In this document: piece by piece, positions 1 to 11,500 of the stretch | How positions within the stretch are numbered: position 1 is the stretch's first letter | Layout of the letters: the number at the start of each line of letters is the position of its first letter | DNA from: Chrysopilus asiliformis | Taxonomy: Eukaryota; Arthropoda; Insecta; Diptera; Rhagionidae | Direction of reading: 5' to 3' | DNA length: 64,000 bases | Assembly: GCA_964034945.1 (NCBI GenBank) | Contig: OZ035962.1 | Span: forward strand, 107,208,034 to 107,272,033 | Made by a program: the position numbers and the translations under genes | Notes under the pieces: generated by a model | The model's database searches: none | What the model saw: only the letters and a program-made list of their open reading frames with translations | What the model was told of the DNA's origin: nothing

Positions 1-1688
1 GTTTTTTTTTGTATTTTTTTCATACGATTTTTTTTTACTTTGATTAAAAACTAATTTCTAAATATGAAGTTCCTTTAATACGCAGTTACAACTATTTTTT
101 TTTAATGTTTTTTTTTTTAATTTTATTTTATAATTTCATTTATATCACACGTTTTCCTTAATTAGTTTGGTCTCACCGTTCTCATATTACAGATAATATT
201 ATTAAGAAGTTTTCTTATATCACAATTGCACAATTTTTTCGCTTTCATTTTTACTTAAAAACGGCTTCTAATCGTAAAATTAATTAGAAAATAATGAACG
301 ATATTAAATTAACTTAATTGTATTTGTAAAAAAAATTATATTAATACATATTATAATTTACCTAAACGATAATTAATTTAAATCAAATCATTTTTGCTTC
401 TTTCGCTATGAATTTCAAGAAAATTTATGTGTTATATTAGAAATTGATTTGAATAAATGAACAAAAAGACATAAATTAATTTAAAATCATTCCACAAAAT
501 CGGTTTTTGCAGACAAAAATCAATAGAGAAAAAGTTTTAAGCTAAGGTTGAAACAATTCAGAGGAAAATTTATTTAAACAAACAAAAAATCCCATGGGAT
601 TGGCTAAAACATTCAAATACATTTTGATCCATTCATGACACCATACCTAAAACCATTTTTCTTCTATTCCTTAAACGTTTTTTTTTTTAATTTTTATTTT
701 TGCTTACAATTTTTATCAGTTTACTTAGAATTTATTATGCTAAAAAGTTTTAATGTTTTTTTTTCAATTATTTCGTTAAATACATGCCAATCACACTTTT
801 TTTTTAGTAATTTTTTTCTTTATTTACGAGAAAAAATAATATTTTTACGCTTCGTGAATTAAAGAAAAAGAAATTTTCATTCAAAATAAAATAATCATGA
901 TAATAAAATTTAGTGGATTAAAAATAATTGAAAAATTGCATTGATTTGGGCTTCTTGTTTTAATTTCTTATTTTTTTTTTAGACTTTTTCAACTTTTTTT
1001 TTTTTAGTTTGTTATGCATTTTACAAGAAACAAAAGAGGTCGCAGATTGGCTGCTGCGACCATAAAGTCGTGAAGTTAGTATGAAATTAACGCGTAATGA
1101 CCACTTCACAACCCCTTTTGCTACTTGGGTGCTTCCTTGTTGCTACATTTTTTCAAATATGCTCTTTTTTTTGATAATTGAAATCAAAAAAATCAATTAA
1201 TATTCAGTTCTGATCCGAGCGAGGATTCCATTTTTTTATTCACCATAAAATGTTGACTGATTTTTCCCGAAAAATGACAAAAATACCAATTTTAATTGAA
1301 ATTGAGCAAATGTTTTTTTTACTGATTCTACCGAAATTGATTCGTCCAATGAATTGATATTAAAAAAAATGTAAAAGCATGATGCAAGTGTTTAAAAGTG
1401 CGCTAAACACGAGACCAGACCTTCGTTCTTTCGGTTTTTTGTTCGTTTTATTATATTTTTCTCAACTTTTTTTAAAAAAAGTATGTTTATGCATTATAGC
1501 GAATATATAAGCAACAATACAATTAGTTTTTTTTTATCACAAATTTCAATTCATTTATGAAGTCGAAACATTAAATTATTTTTCAAAAAGTTCTCTGCTT
1601 TTGAGTTTGTTGCTAGTTGGAGGGAGATTTTGGATTCTTTCGAGCAACATCGGCCCGGGATTAAAGATTTTTCTAATGTATTATTAAT
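1..1688. other. AT-rich stretch without recognisable genes
   Basis: Poly-T and poly-A rich DNA with no conserved protein in either strand. The one small structure I see is a perfect 8-bp stem with an 8-nt loop at 1038-1061 (GGTCGCAG / CTGCGACC), in a slightly more GC-rich patch at about 1020-1140. It lies beyond the 3' side of the yippee-like gene. Confidence 0.6.
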
Positions 1689-1818
1689 CACCCCGATTGC
1701 GAGTGTCGTGTCGTTTTCGACAAGAGTCGTTTTACGTGTTGTTGTTGGTAGAAAAACACTAACAACAACACGTGAAACGACTCTTGTCGAAAACGACACG
1801 ACATTCGCAATCGGGGTG
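1689..1818. repeat. 130-bp foldback MITE
   Basis: Almost the whole unit is an inverted repeat. Arms of about 60 bp begin CACCCCGATTGCGA and end TCGCAATCGGGGTG, with only about two mismatches around a short spacer (about 1747-1760). AAT flanks both ends (1686-1688 and 1819-1821), a possible 3-bp target duplication. The superfamily is uncertain. Open frames here on both strands are by-products of the palindrome. Confidence 0.75.
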
Positions 1819-3987
1819 AATGTTCTCTTGGCAATACCATTTGTTTTTAAGATCTTAATGAAAAACCACGGGTCTTCTATGAAACCCTGTCCTTGCTAGG
1901 CTAATATTGCAATTTGTGTTTCTTATGCTAAAGCGAACTGAAAATGCCCGATGAGAACTTCTTATTTCACTATTTTTTAGTATGTGTGTGTGTGTTAAAC
2001 GATTCAGTAGCGTAGCATGACGAAGGAGTAATTGCAATAGATCGTTTTTAGCAGTGGTGAAGCTAGAGTTCTTCAGTTATTCAAGAATCCTAATTTTTTG
2101 ATTACTTTTAAACAGTTTCTTCGACTTAATGACAAAAAAAGAACCAAAATTTGGTTTTATAATTTCAAATCTTGATTCATAGGATGCTATGGTTTTAAGG
2201 GAACCTCACTGAAAACCTTTAGAGCAACTAAAACTTTATATTTGCCCCAAGTGACACAAATCCCTTGCTACGCCACTGTATCGATCCTCTTGTACTGTTC
2301 AACACCCGTATGATTTCTTCATCAAATTCTTTATGAGTATCCACTATTAATTTTATTTCTATTAAACAAAATCTGGTTAGAAGTTTCTAGAAAGTTTAAA
2401 AGCTTCTACTCAGCATTTATTTTACTCGAATCTTCATATTCTAGTAGCTTTCAATCGCGAGATAATGCCAAGGGATCTGCTTGATTTTTGAAATAAAATG
2501 GTGGCAACCAAATTATTTAAAAAAAAACCCGCTAATGGTTGGAAATAAAAATTGTTTTGTTAAATATTGTATATCGATTCGACCTAGACTTCGCTGTAAC
2601 ATTTTTCAGTCCATATTTTCAACATTTTGATATCATAAAAAGATTTCAAATTGCCGACCTCAAAAATCAAATTGTTTTAATTTAAAGTAGGCTCCCCAGT
2701 AGGTCAGCAAAGGCCGTGGCGAAACGTTTTTATTCCCGGGCACCACTAACCCCTTTTGCGTAAATGAGGACCAACAATTTGTTTCGCAGAGAAACTCCTG
2801 ATGTGAAGTTACACTCTGTGCTCACACTGCTTCAAAAATAATTCAAACACACTCCCCCTCGAACCGTGCAACAAGAATTCAAAAGAAAGACTGCTTTCCG
2901 TGTTTTATTAGAAATTTTTTCTTTGTTCGTCAAATTAATAAAATGTTACTATGTACATGTTATGTTTTACCGATGATTAATATTTTATTTCATTATTTTT
3001 TTTATCTGTTTTTCAATCTCTGTGTTTTTAGTGACTTTTAAAATTATGCAGGGAAGAAAACTTCAATTATTGAAGGAAACAAATAATTAAAAAAAATAAT
3101 CAAAATTAAATAAAATGTACTGCAAAAAAAAACTGTTTATGATATAAAAAAAAGTAACAAAATTAATATTTTTTTTTATTACCATTATAAATAGTTGATT
3201 ATTAATTAGTACTTAAATTATTTTTGTTTGAATTCATCGCGATTATGAAAACATTTAATTATCCATCTCCTTAATAGTTATGAAATCTCTGTCATTCCCA
3301 TATCAACAACTACAGTACTTAGCATCATCATTAAAAGTTTAATCGTGCATTCAGGCTTTTTATCTCTTAACTCTCTTTTCATAGACTCATTTCAATTTTT
3401 TTCTCTTTCTTTTTTTGATGACCATTAATATTAATTTATTACATATTCTGTATAATATTAATACATATTTATGTTTAGTTGTTTTATGCTTATTTAAAAA
3501 GTATATTTTTTTATAATACATCTTATCTCGCTTAATCATGTTTTCTTCTCATTTCTCATTAGATTTATTAGTTCTTTTTTTATTTATTTAGTTATTATTT
3601 TAAAATGTTTTTTAGTTATTTTTTTATATTTTATTTGTTTATTTGGCAGTTTAATGTATTTTTCATAGGTTTTCTATTATCAGTTGGTTTTTTTCTCATT
3701 TATTTTTAATTATTTAACATATCGTGTTTTATTTTGCTAGTGTTGTTGTGTTTTAGTTTAATATGATCTGACTTTATGGCTTGTGGTTTTCATTTTAAGC
3801 GTTTTACATCTAATAACAAACTGATGTTGAAATTTATGTTTTTTTTTTAGTTAATCATATCAAAAATTCTTTTCTCCGCAATTTTTACACTTAGGTTGGT
3901 TGAAACATCAATTAAGCCACATTTTGGGATTTTTTTATACAATTTTTTGTTTGTTTTTCAAAAATGTTTCTTTTTTTTAAATTTTAA
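1819..3987. other. AT-rich stretch, nothing identified
   Basis: No protein, RNA or repeat that I can name. A more mixed-composition patch at about 2680-2880 has no recognisable coding content. From 2900 on the DNA is strongly AT-rich. Confidence 0.5.
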
Positions 3988-4167
3988 GTCTCATCTAAGT
4001 GAAAACATAAATTGCGATTTTTTTCATGGCTTGCTATTAAAATGACATTCGCTGACATGTTTTTTCTGAGCGCTTTCGCCCAAAATGTCAACAAATGTTG
4101 TCTCCAAGGGACATTTCAATGACAGGCCATGAAAAAAAATCGCGATTTTTGTCTAATCAAGATGAGG
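3988..4167. repeat. 180-bp MITE with inverted ends
   Basis: The ends CTCATCT and AGATGAG are inverted and continue inward to GCGATTTTTTTCATGGC on the left and GCCATGAAAAAAAATCGC on the right. TTTTAA flanks both sides (3982-3987 and 4168-4173), so a TTAA-type target duplication is possible. The superfamily cannot be assigned from the ends alone. Confidence 0.6.
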
Positions 4168-4341
4168 TTTTAATCAAAAATGCGCGCACTAAAAATAATT
4201 TTGAAAGGGGAGAGGGATTTTCTTGCAATTTAATTCTGTCGTCTATTTATATTTTTTTCGATTTTTTCTGAAGTTTTTAAATTTTTTTGCTAAATTTACA
4301 TAAAAAACGAAGCCTAGTTTTGGGACGAATCTTTTATTTTC

Positions 4342-4812
4342 ACTAGCTTGCATACCCGTCGTTGCCGGATTAAGTTTTTTCAAATTTTTTTTTTGATGGT
4401 CTATGTTGGAGCTAAACTTTAGGCCAATCGGCTCGGTAGTTTCCCCGCGAAAGAGCAACATAGAGGAAGAGCTAAGTTTCGAGATAACTTTACCCCTCCC
4501 CTTACTCCCCCCACCTCTCGGGCTACTTTTTAATGGGTCTATGTTGGGGCTGGACCCCCGACGAATATCAATGCCAAATTTCAAGCCAATCGGTTCAGTA
4601 ATTTCTCCGCGAAAGAGTAAAATCGCGCAAAAACTAAGTTTCGAAATCACTTTACCCCCTCCCCTTACTCCCCCCACCTCTCCTGCTACTTTTCCGTATG
4701 GCTATGTTGGAACCAGAACTACCACAGACACTCATGCCAAATTTCAAGTCAATCGGTTCAGCCGTTTTTGCGTGAAAGAGGAACAGACAGACAGACACCA
4801 ACTCATTTTTAT
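4342..4812 (+). repeat. Interspersed repeat family A, copy 1
   Basis: It begins ACTAGCTTGCATACCCGTCG and ends in a short (GACA)n run followed by CACCAACTCATTTTTATA. Three degenerate internal units of roughly 150 bp each contain CTATGTTGG, a CAATCGG...CAG/GTAGTTTC block and C-rich runs. A second copy at 30937-31246 has only the first and last units. An open frame of about 140 codons runs through it but follows the repeat units, not a known domain. The general structure, with a CAGACAGA microsatellite near the 3' end, resembles non-autonomous Helentron/DINE or LINE-tail repeats; the class is unresolved. Confidence 0.7.
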
Positions 4813-5462
4813 ATTTCTGTGGCAAATTTGAGAGAGGATTGAATCAAAATTGATTAAAGCTAGAAAAGTCGCCATTCGATAAGCCGAGCTCTAACTCTTC
4901 AAGTGTCCTGCCATTAAAATATCTAGTAGACCAAATTTACCAGAATATTTTTGTTTGAAACCGCTGAAATGTCCTGAAAAAAACGTTGTCTTCCAATAAA
5001 GCGGGATATGGACCAAATTTATATCGAGTCAAAACCAGGCTTTACAGAAAAAGAGTTGGTTATATCAAAAAGCTATAGACAAGGAGTAAAATCTAAACAA
5101 ATCATTAAACATAGTCGACATGATCAACCAAAATAATGAAAACACGTTAACCGTCAACGGAATCTACCTTCTTGTCGTCTTTTTAATTCCGAGAAGGAAG
5201 AATCAGAATTGGGTTTTTACTGTTTTTTTGGCAATCTAATGCCGTGCGGATACTTGGGCAACCATCAACGCGTTCTTAGTTGATCGTGTAAATTCGGCAT
5301 TAAGGTTTTTCCAATGACTGAATTTCAAGAAAAAAGAGCATGTTGACTCGATTTAGTGGCCGTTAAAAGTTTCGTGAAATCCACCATTAGTGAAGTGTTT
5401 ATTTAACTACTACGATTTTCTTTATCAAATTAGTGGTAAAATAATATAAAGAAACAGAATTT
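4813..5462. other. Unassigned sequence
   Basis: Mixed AT-rich sequence between repeat family A and the LINE-like segment. No coding or structural signal recognised. Confidence 0.4.
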
Positions 5463-6377
5463 TTAGTTTCTCTTAGGTGGTCAGGAGTCTGTTATGGGGT
5501 GGAAAAGGTCGACAGTGTCGCAGGATACTGCCGGCCCCGTAACCCATAACAGCATCGGAACCACCGCATCTGGGCCGGTCATGTTTCGGGCAGGTGCGAT
5601 GGGGTCGATGGTCATAGTAGAGCGCAACTCTGCTATGATTCGCAAGGGTACGCGTTGCCTCCTCGTGGCGATCACTGGTAACTAGGTTTCTAGGCGAAAA
5701 CGCGACGCTAAAGGAGCAAACCTTGACAAAAAAACCCCCAATCCAAGGTGGAACAGCATATGCCGAGGGATGAATGGCTAGTGGGTAATCTAGTCGCGAA
5801 TATGCGAACTCTGGACACCAGGCGACCTCCAGTTTAATTTAGCCTTCCCGTGGTAAAGCAGGGCACTGCCACGGGTGACTATCATTTCCCTAGCTACTCG
5901 TGGGAACAACATGAATACAACAACAAAAAAACAAAAACCAACACTAGAGGCTAGAGTGCTTTCTAAACAGGAAGATCCTGTGGGTGAATTCGCCCAAAAA
6001 GAGACGGACAGTGAGATGGAGCAGGAATCTATTCCTGCATCTCCGTCCCGTGCAGTCTCTCCACTGTCGGACGAGGGACGAGCAACCGACGACACAGAAG
6101 ACGACGGGCTCACAAGGAACCTGGAGCGGCTAAAGGTAAGGGAGCCTTTTATCAAAATGAGTGGGGCCGCCAGGAAAAGGCTGAGATGGCTTTCGAGGAA
6201 CGGCGTGACGAAGGAAGAGGCCCTCAAACAATGCCAGGAAAAGGTGCCAGAAAGGGTAAAAAGGTCGAGAGATATACGGGCCAACGTTTTGTAAGAAATT
6301 ATCTTAACCGAAATTTACCGGAATCGCCAGCGACTGTCACTCTTTTTAGTGTGACTACGGAGCTGTCCAGAATTTAA
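5463..6377 (+). mobile_element. Putative LINE 5' segment (5' UTR plus ORF1 remnant)
   Basis: An abrupt GC-richer block of about 0.9 kb in an AT-rich setting. It starts with a long leader holding an inverted repeat (CTGTTATGGG / CCCATAACAG), followed by the ORF annotated at 5911. No reverse transcriptase follows, so this would be the 5' part only, with ORF2 deleted or never present. The LINE assignment rests on the ORF1-like protein and composition. It is an inference. Confidence 0.35.
5911..6294 (+). CDS. ORF1-like protein of a non-LTR retrotransposon (putative)
   Basis: An intact 127-residue frame from the ATG at 5911; upstream in-frame codons are open back to a GTG at 5875. The protein is hydrophilic with an acidic, Ser/Pro-rich first half (SPSRAVSPLSDEGR). 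The basic C-terminal half contains SGAARKRLRWLSRNGVTKEE, which resembles a short block in ORF1 proteins of some insect LINEs, from memory of that family. There is no zinc knuckle and no RNA-binding domain that I can define, so it is shorter than a full ORF1. It could equally be an unrelated orphan ORF. Confidence 0.35.
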   Translation: MNTTTKKQKPTLEARVLSKQEDPVGEFAQKETDSEMEQESIPASPSRAVSPLSDEGRATDDTEDDGLTRNLERLKVREPFIKMSGAARKRLRWLSRNGVTKEEALKQCQEKVPERVKRSRDIRANVL

Positions 6378-8531
6378 GTCACATTAACTTGAGGCTTCAT
6401 AAACCATCCCCATCCCCTCACTCTAAACAATGAATTTTATGGGCAGTTCTTAAACAGCATTATTACAGCTAAAGAATTTTTTAAAAAATCCTTCATAATA
6501 ATTTAGAATTAAATTTACTTTTCTGTTTGTTATTTTTTTCGGATTCTGTAAAAATTTTAATAAATGAAATGAGTTCAAAAAACTTTCCTCGATTTGTTGC
6601 GCACATTTGAAACATAAATTAAGAAATCATCAATTTTTTTTTATCAAAAATGTAAATAAAAATGGGAAAACTAAAATACGGTAATCTTGTTTCTGTTTAA
6701 TTTATGAGTGCAATCAAATACGATGTCATCTAATCGCATTGATTGACCATTGCAACGAGAAAACCATCTTACGACAAGTCGGTCGTAGACAATCATCTCG
6801 CCAAAGCATCTTTCTTATCATAAGCAATTAATAAGAAGAAGAAAAAAACTATCGCCTAGCGATATAAGAAACAAGGCTTTTATTTATTTATTCTAAACGC
6901 GATATTGATTTTTTTTTTAAATTTATATTTCCTCTAAAAAACGAAAAGATAGAAGTGGAATAAGAATAACTACGAAAAACCAAACAAAAAGTGCGATTTA
7001 ATTTTTATAAATCCCTTTTTGGGCTGCAAATACTTTAATGACGTTAGAAAATTTTTAAACCTTATTTTGATATTTTTTATGTTAATCTATAGAATATTGT
7101 TTTTAATTAATTTATTATCCTCGCGTTTTAAGTGATGATTGATTGATGAATTCAGCTATGATCGATCATATTTAATTTACACGATGCATGATTTTATGAA
7201 TGAATTTTCATTTAGCTAAATATTTGTATTTTTTTAATACATTAACGATAAGATGTATATTTACGAGAAGTGATGGCCGATTTTTATTATTTAACTATGA
7301 TGTGATTTTCGAGATACGATGAACAACGATTACAATTATTTTATTTAATAATCATATTTTTATGTTTTTTATACAATTTTTTTTTGTAATATTTTATGTT
7401 TTTATTCCCATTATTTAAAAATAAACTGCGCTGGTTAGAAATTTCTATCGTAAAACGTTTTTTTTTACAAATTTTTTATTTAGTTTTATTTTTTAAATTT
7501 GTTTGTCGAGAATTAGATGAAGAGGTAAGAGAGAGTAGTAAATTGGACATTACATTCTTGTAGTGTGTGTGTGTGTATGGTTTTGTTTTTATTATAGAAA
7601 GATAATTTTTTACAATTTTTTTGTATTAAAAATTTTGTCTTGTTTTTTTTGTTGTAATTTTTGCGTTATTTTTAAATAATCTACTAAATATAATTCAATT
7701 TCATATGAATTGGATTTTGCTTAAAGCGTTTAAGCGCAATTTCACAAGATATCCATAAAACGTTCCTTTTCTTCGTTTTTTTCTAAATTTCATTTTTTAC
7801 TTTTTCAATTACATTTTTTGAAACATTAAAATTGAGAAAAAAAAATTCCTATTGCATCAAAATTGGTTTCTATTACAATTTTAAAACATGATCAATCGTT
7901 TTTCATTTCAAAATAATAAAATTGATGTCACAAAATCTCTTAATTCGAAGAAAAGGAGAGATAAAAAAATAACTCAACACGTTTTAGGAGTCATTGTGCC
8001 GGCGGACGGCGACGCAATTGAAACTTTGATGATCCATCAGCAAGTTTTAATTTGGTTTAGAAGAGGATTTTGTTGTTATCTTATATATTTTTGCTGGACG
8101 CGTCTATCAAAGTATGGCTGCTGCGGCTGCTGCTGCTCCTTGATGATAATGTTTGAGTTGTGGTTGTCAATTAATTCATATTTTTCTTTGATATTGTTTA
8201 AAATTATTATTCAATTGATTTTGTGATTGTAATTGATTGATTATACTTGAATAATGCGCAAAGAGGTAATACATTTAATGGTAGAGCGTTTCTCGAATGA
8301 TATCAAACTAACATCAAACAGTGATAGCGCGCGCGTCTATTTATCCTCATTTTTGTTTGATTTTGTTGTTGTTGATGTTTTTTTTTATTCGTATTTCGTC
8401 AACTGAATAATTTTGCATTTGAAAAATTTTTCATTTTTGAAATGATGCTCGCTGGTGTTGATTTCGTCAATTCGTTACGCATTTGAAATAGAGCTTTATA
8501 AGCTATACAGTCAAGCGTGTGTAAAATCAGA
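6378..8531. other. AT-rich region downstream of the yippee-like gene, probable 3' UTR in its right part
   Basis: No coding sequence recognised. On the minus strand this lies immediately 3' of the yippee-like stop codon. The nearest variant poly(A) signal I see is ATTAAA at 8279-8274, about 250 nt after the stop; AATAAA occurs further on. A (GT)n run sits near 7565. The 3' end of the transcript cannot be fixed from sequence alone. Confidence 0.45.
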
Positions 8532-11500
8532 TCAATCCCAGCCATTCTCTTTGATCATATGGGCTAGTTCAATTATATATTTGCCTTCTTTGTACTTTTG
8601 GCTAGACTCGAAGGCATGTTCCTAAAATCGAGAATGTCTTTTAGTGAATTTTCAACATATAAATTTAATTGAATTAAAAAAGGATTTTTGCTACTACAAG
8701 AATTTTGATAAAAATCTAGTCGAAAGCACTGACAAAACTTCTTCAATTTGTCCACATTTCATGTTCCAAAACTTACATATTTCCAGCCTAGTGGCGTTTT
8801 ACAGCATTCGCAGTATATGTCAGCAACGGCATGAAGACCTGTCAATAGGACACGCTCTTCCGCTTGACCGCACGCCACATTCACTCTGGGAATACAAAAC
8901 GTAAAATCAACAATTAATGTTTGAACTTTGGTTTTCTATTAGTTGAAATGTTGGTGCCCATTAAGGGCATACTTACACAGAATTAAAAAGATAGGCCCGT
9001 CCTTGGCTACCTTGGAACGACTGAAACGAAACGAAAGGGAAATTAGTAAAAGTTCATTTCAAGCACTAATAAATTTCTTATTATTTAATTTAAATATTAG
9101 TACGATAATTCCATAAAAACCATTTTTTACGATAATAGCATTTTGTGTGGCCGACACCCAAATTTGTCCACTCGATATAATCGACTTTTTTTTGTGTGAT
9201 TTGCCCAAACAGCAATTATGTTAACCGTGACAATTCTGACCTGTTAACGTAATTTTGATTCGGTTTTTACCATAAGACAAAGTCGACTCAAAGAAAACTT
9301 ACGCCTACTAAAATTAACTGCATTCCGTTTCTTGTTTTTCACGATTACACATGAAGTTCCGTACGAAACATTTTTGCTCACTCAACACTACCCCACAATT
9401 GCTTATAAATCCGTCTGCTACCTCCCGAAGTTTTAATAGGAATTTTACCCGGTTTTAGAGCAAGACAGCAGGCCGAGAAATACAGGGAAGCAGTAGTTAT
9501 GCTACATTTACACGAATGACAAATTTGTCATTTTTTTCTTGTCATTATGTTAATTCCCGTGTAAATGGCATAATTTTTGTAATTTTTTCTGTCAGAAAAT
9601 GTCAATCTCTCATAAAAGAATGAACTTGTCCATTCTTTTATGCCAGATTGTCATTCGTGCATACGCAATATTAGTTATGACAACTTTAGTATTCAACTTT
9701 TGTCATAACTAATATTGCGTTTGCACGAATGACAATCTGGCATAAAAGAATGGACAAGTTCATTCTTTTATGAGAGATTGACATTTTCTGACAGAAAAAA
9801 ATACAAAAATTATGCCATTTACACGGGAATTAACATAATGACAAGAAAAAAATGACAAATTTGTCATTCGTGTAAATGTAGCATTAGACTCGTAAGTCCG
9901 GTATTACACTTGGCTTATTTAAGCCGGCAACTTTTGGGCTTAATGTGCTTACATTTGTGGCTTAAATAAGCCAATCCTATTTGCATATGCTACACAAGTT
10001 TACATGTGTGTGTGTGGACTCAAACTATTGAAATTGCTGCTGCTCATATACTTCCCAAGATCTTTACCTGTTGACGGTCAGAACGAAAATGATTTCTGCC
10101 TACTACTTTCCCCAAACCGGTTCACACGCTTTGCATGTGCAGATTGTCGATAAGCCATGATTTCGAGTGGCAACTTTTCCCTCCTCAGTCGTTTCTCCCA
10201 AAAATCGGCTTAAGTAAGCCCGAAAGTTGCCGTGTGTAATACCGCGCTAAGAGAGTGCAATCGCAAAATGACAAGGGGCGGATCTTCTAGTCCTCGATAA
10301 AGCTAGAAATGTCTAAACTTGTTTTAAAAATAAGAAAATCTGATGAATTTTTGTATTCAGAAGTTCCCTAATATTGAAGAAAGCTTAATATTTTTGTTAA
10401 ATAATTAGTTGTCCGTACAAAAATACCTTTTTTGTTAAATCATTTAACCCCTCCCCCACTTATTTCCTTAACCATGGTCATATACAACAATTTACCCATC
10501 AAATTGCATATTTTTCAAATCAAATCTTCATATTTCCCACAAGGAAAAAAAACGTTTAAAATTGTTTGAGATGAATTTGATCTGTAAAAAGTCCAATTTG
10601 ATTTGCAAAATAGTCGATTTGATGTGTACAAAGTTGTATTTGATTTGAAAAACTTGTATGTTAGCGGAAAAAAACGTTGCAATTTCAAAATTTAAGATTT
10701 CTTTGCAAATTTATTCCAAAGTAGTTAATCCACACACAAGAGCTTTTACGAGTAATGAATTTCGGAAATTTCATTCCACTATTAATACGGAATATTACAC
10801 AAAGAGTGAATACAATGTCTTTGTTTAAAAAAAAAACTCCTTTCCAAAGAACCATCTGTTGAACTTTCTTTTAATTTTTAAAGTTCATAAAATTTTCCTC
10901 AAAGAGCCACAGAGGAAAATGCATTTAGTTGGATTTATTTTTAGGAAGGTATTCTCGTCAAACACAACCTGACTGAGCCTTTGTGTGAAATGAATACCGG
11001 AAATTTAACTATTTCCTGAAAGTGTGAAAACTAATTTAGACACTGCTTTCTGGTTGCCATCTGCTGAATGGACAAATATGTTTGTCTCCTTTGAACAGCA
11101 CATAAAATAATTTTTTCCAACTCAAAGTTGAACAAATAGACCTCATCCTGGCACTACTTGGAACTATTAAAAGGTAAATGCAATGTAAAATAGACAAGAA
11201 TAGACTGTAAAAGGCAGAAATTCAAGCCAGGTAGCCGACGAACATACTAGAGAAGAATTTAAAACAATGAACGTATTACCCTTCGTTTTTATATAGTTCG
11301 CAGAACAGCCTCTTGGTTAATCCTTCAAATCGACAAAAAGAAATGCTCCTTTGATTCAAAGGTATTCAACTTCGTTAATGTTTTGTGAAAAGGATGCATG
11401 CTAGAAAAAAAAGGCAAAGTTCTTAATATCCTAACGTTGGATTTGGTTTTTCGAAAGAAAGTGGAGTTCAATGGACATAAAAGGAGGTCAGAAAAACAAG

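Noticed and set aside
4403..4831. 142-codon ORF with a relative at 30996-31298
   Set aside because: Both frames run through family A repeat units and the CAGACAGA microsatellite (TDRQ-like residues), typical of false predictions.
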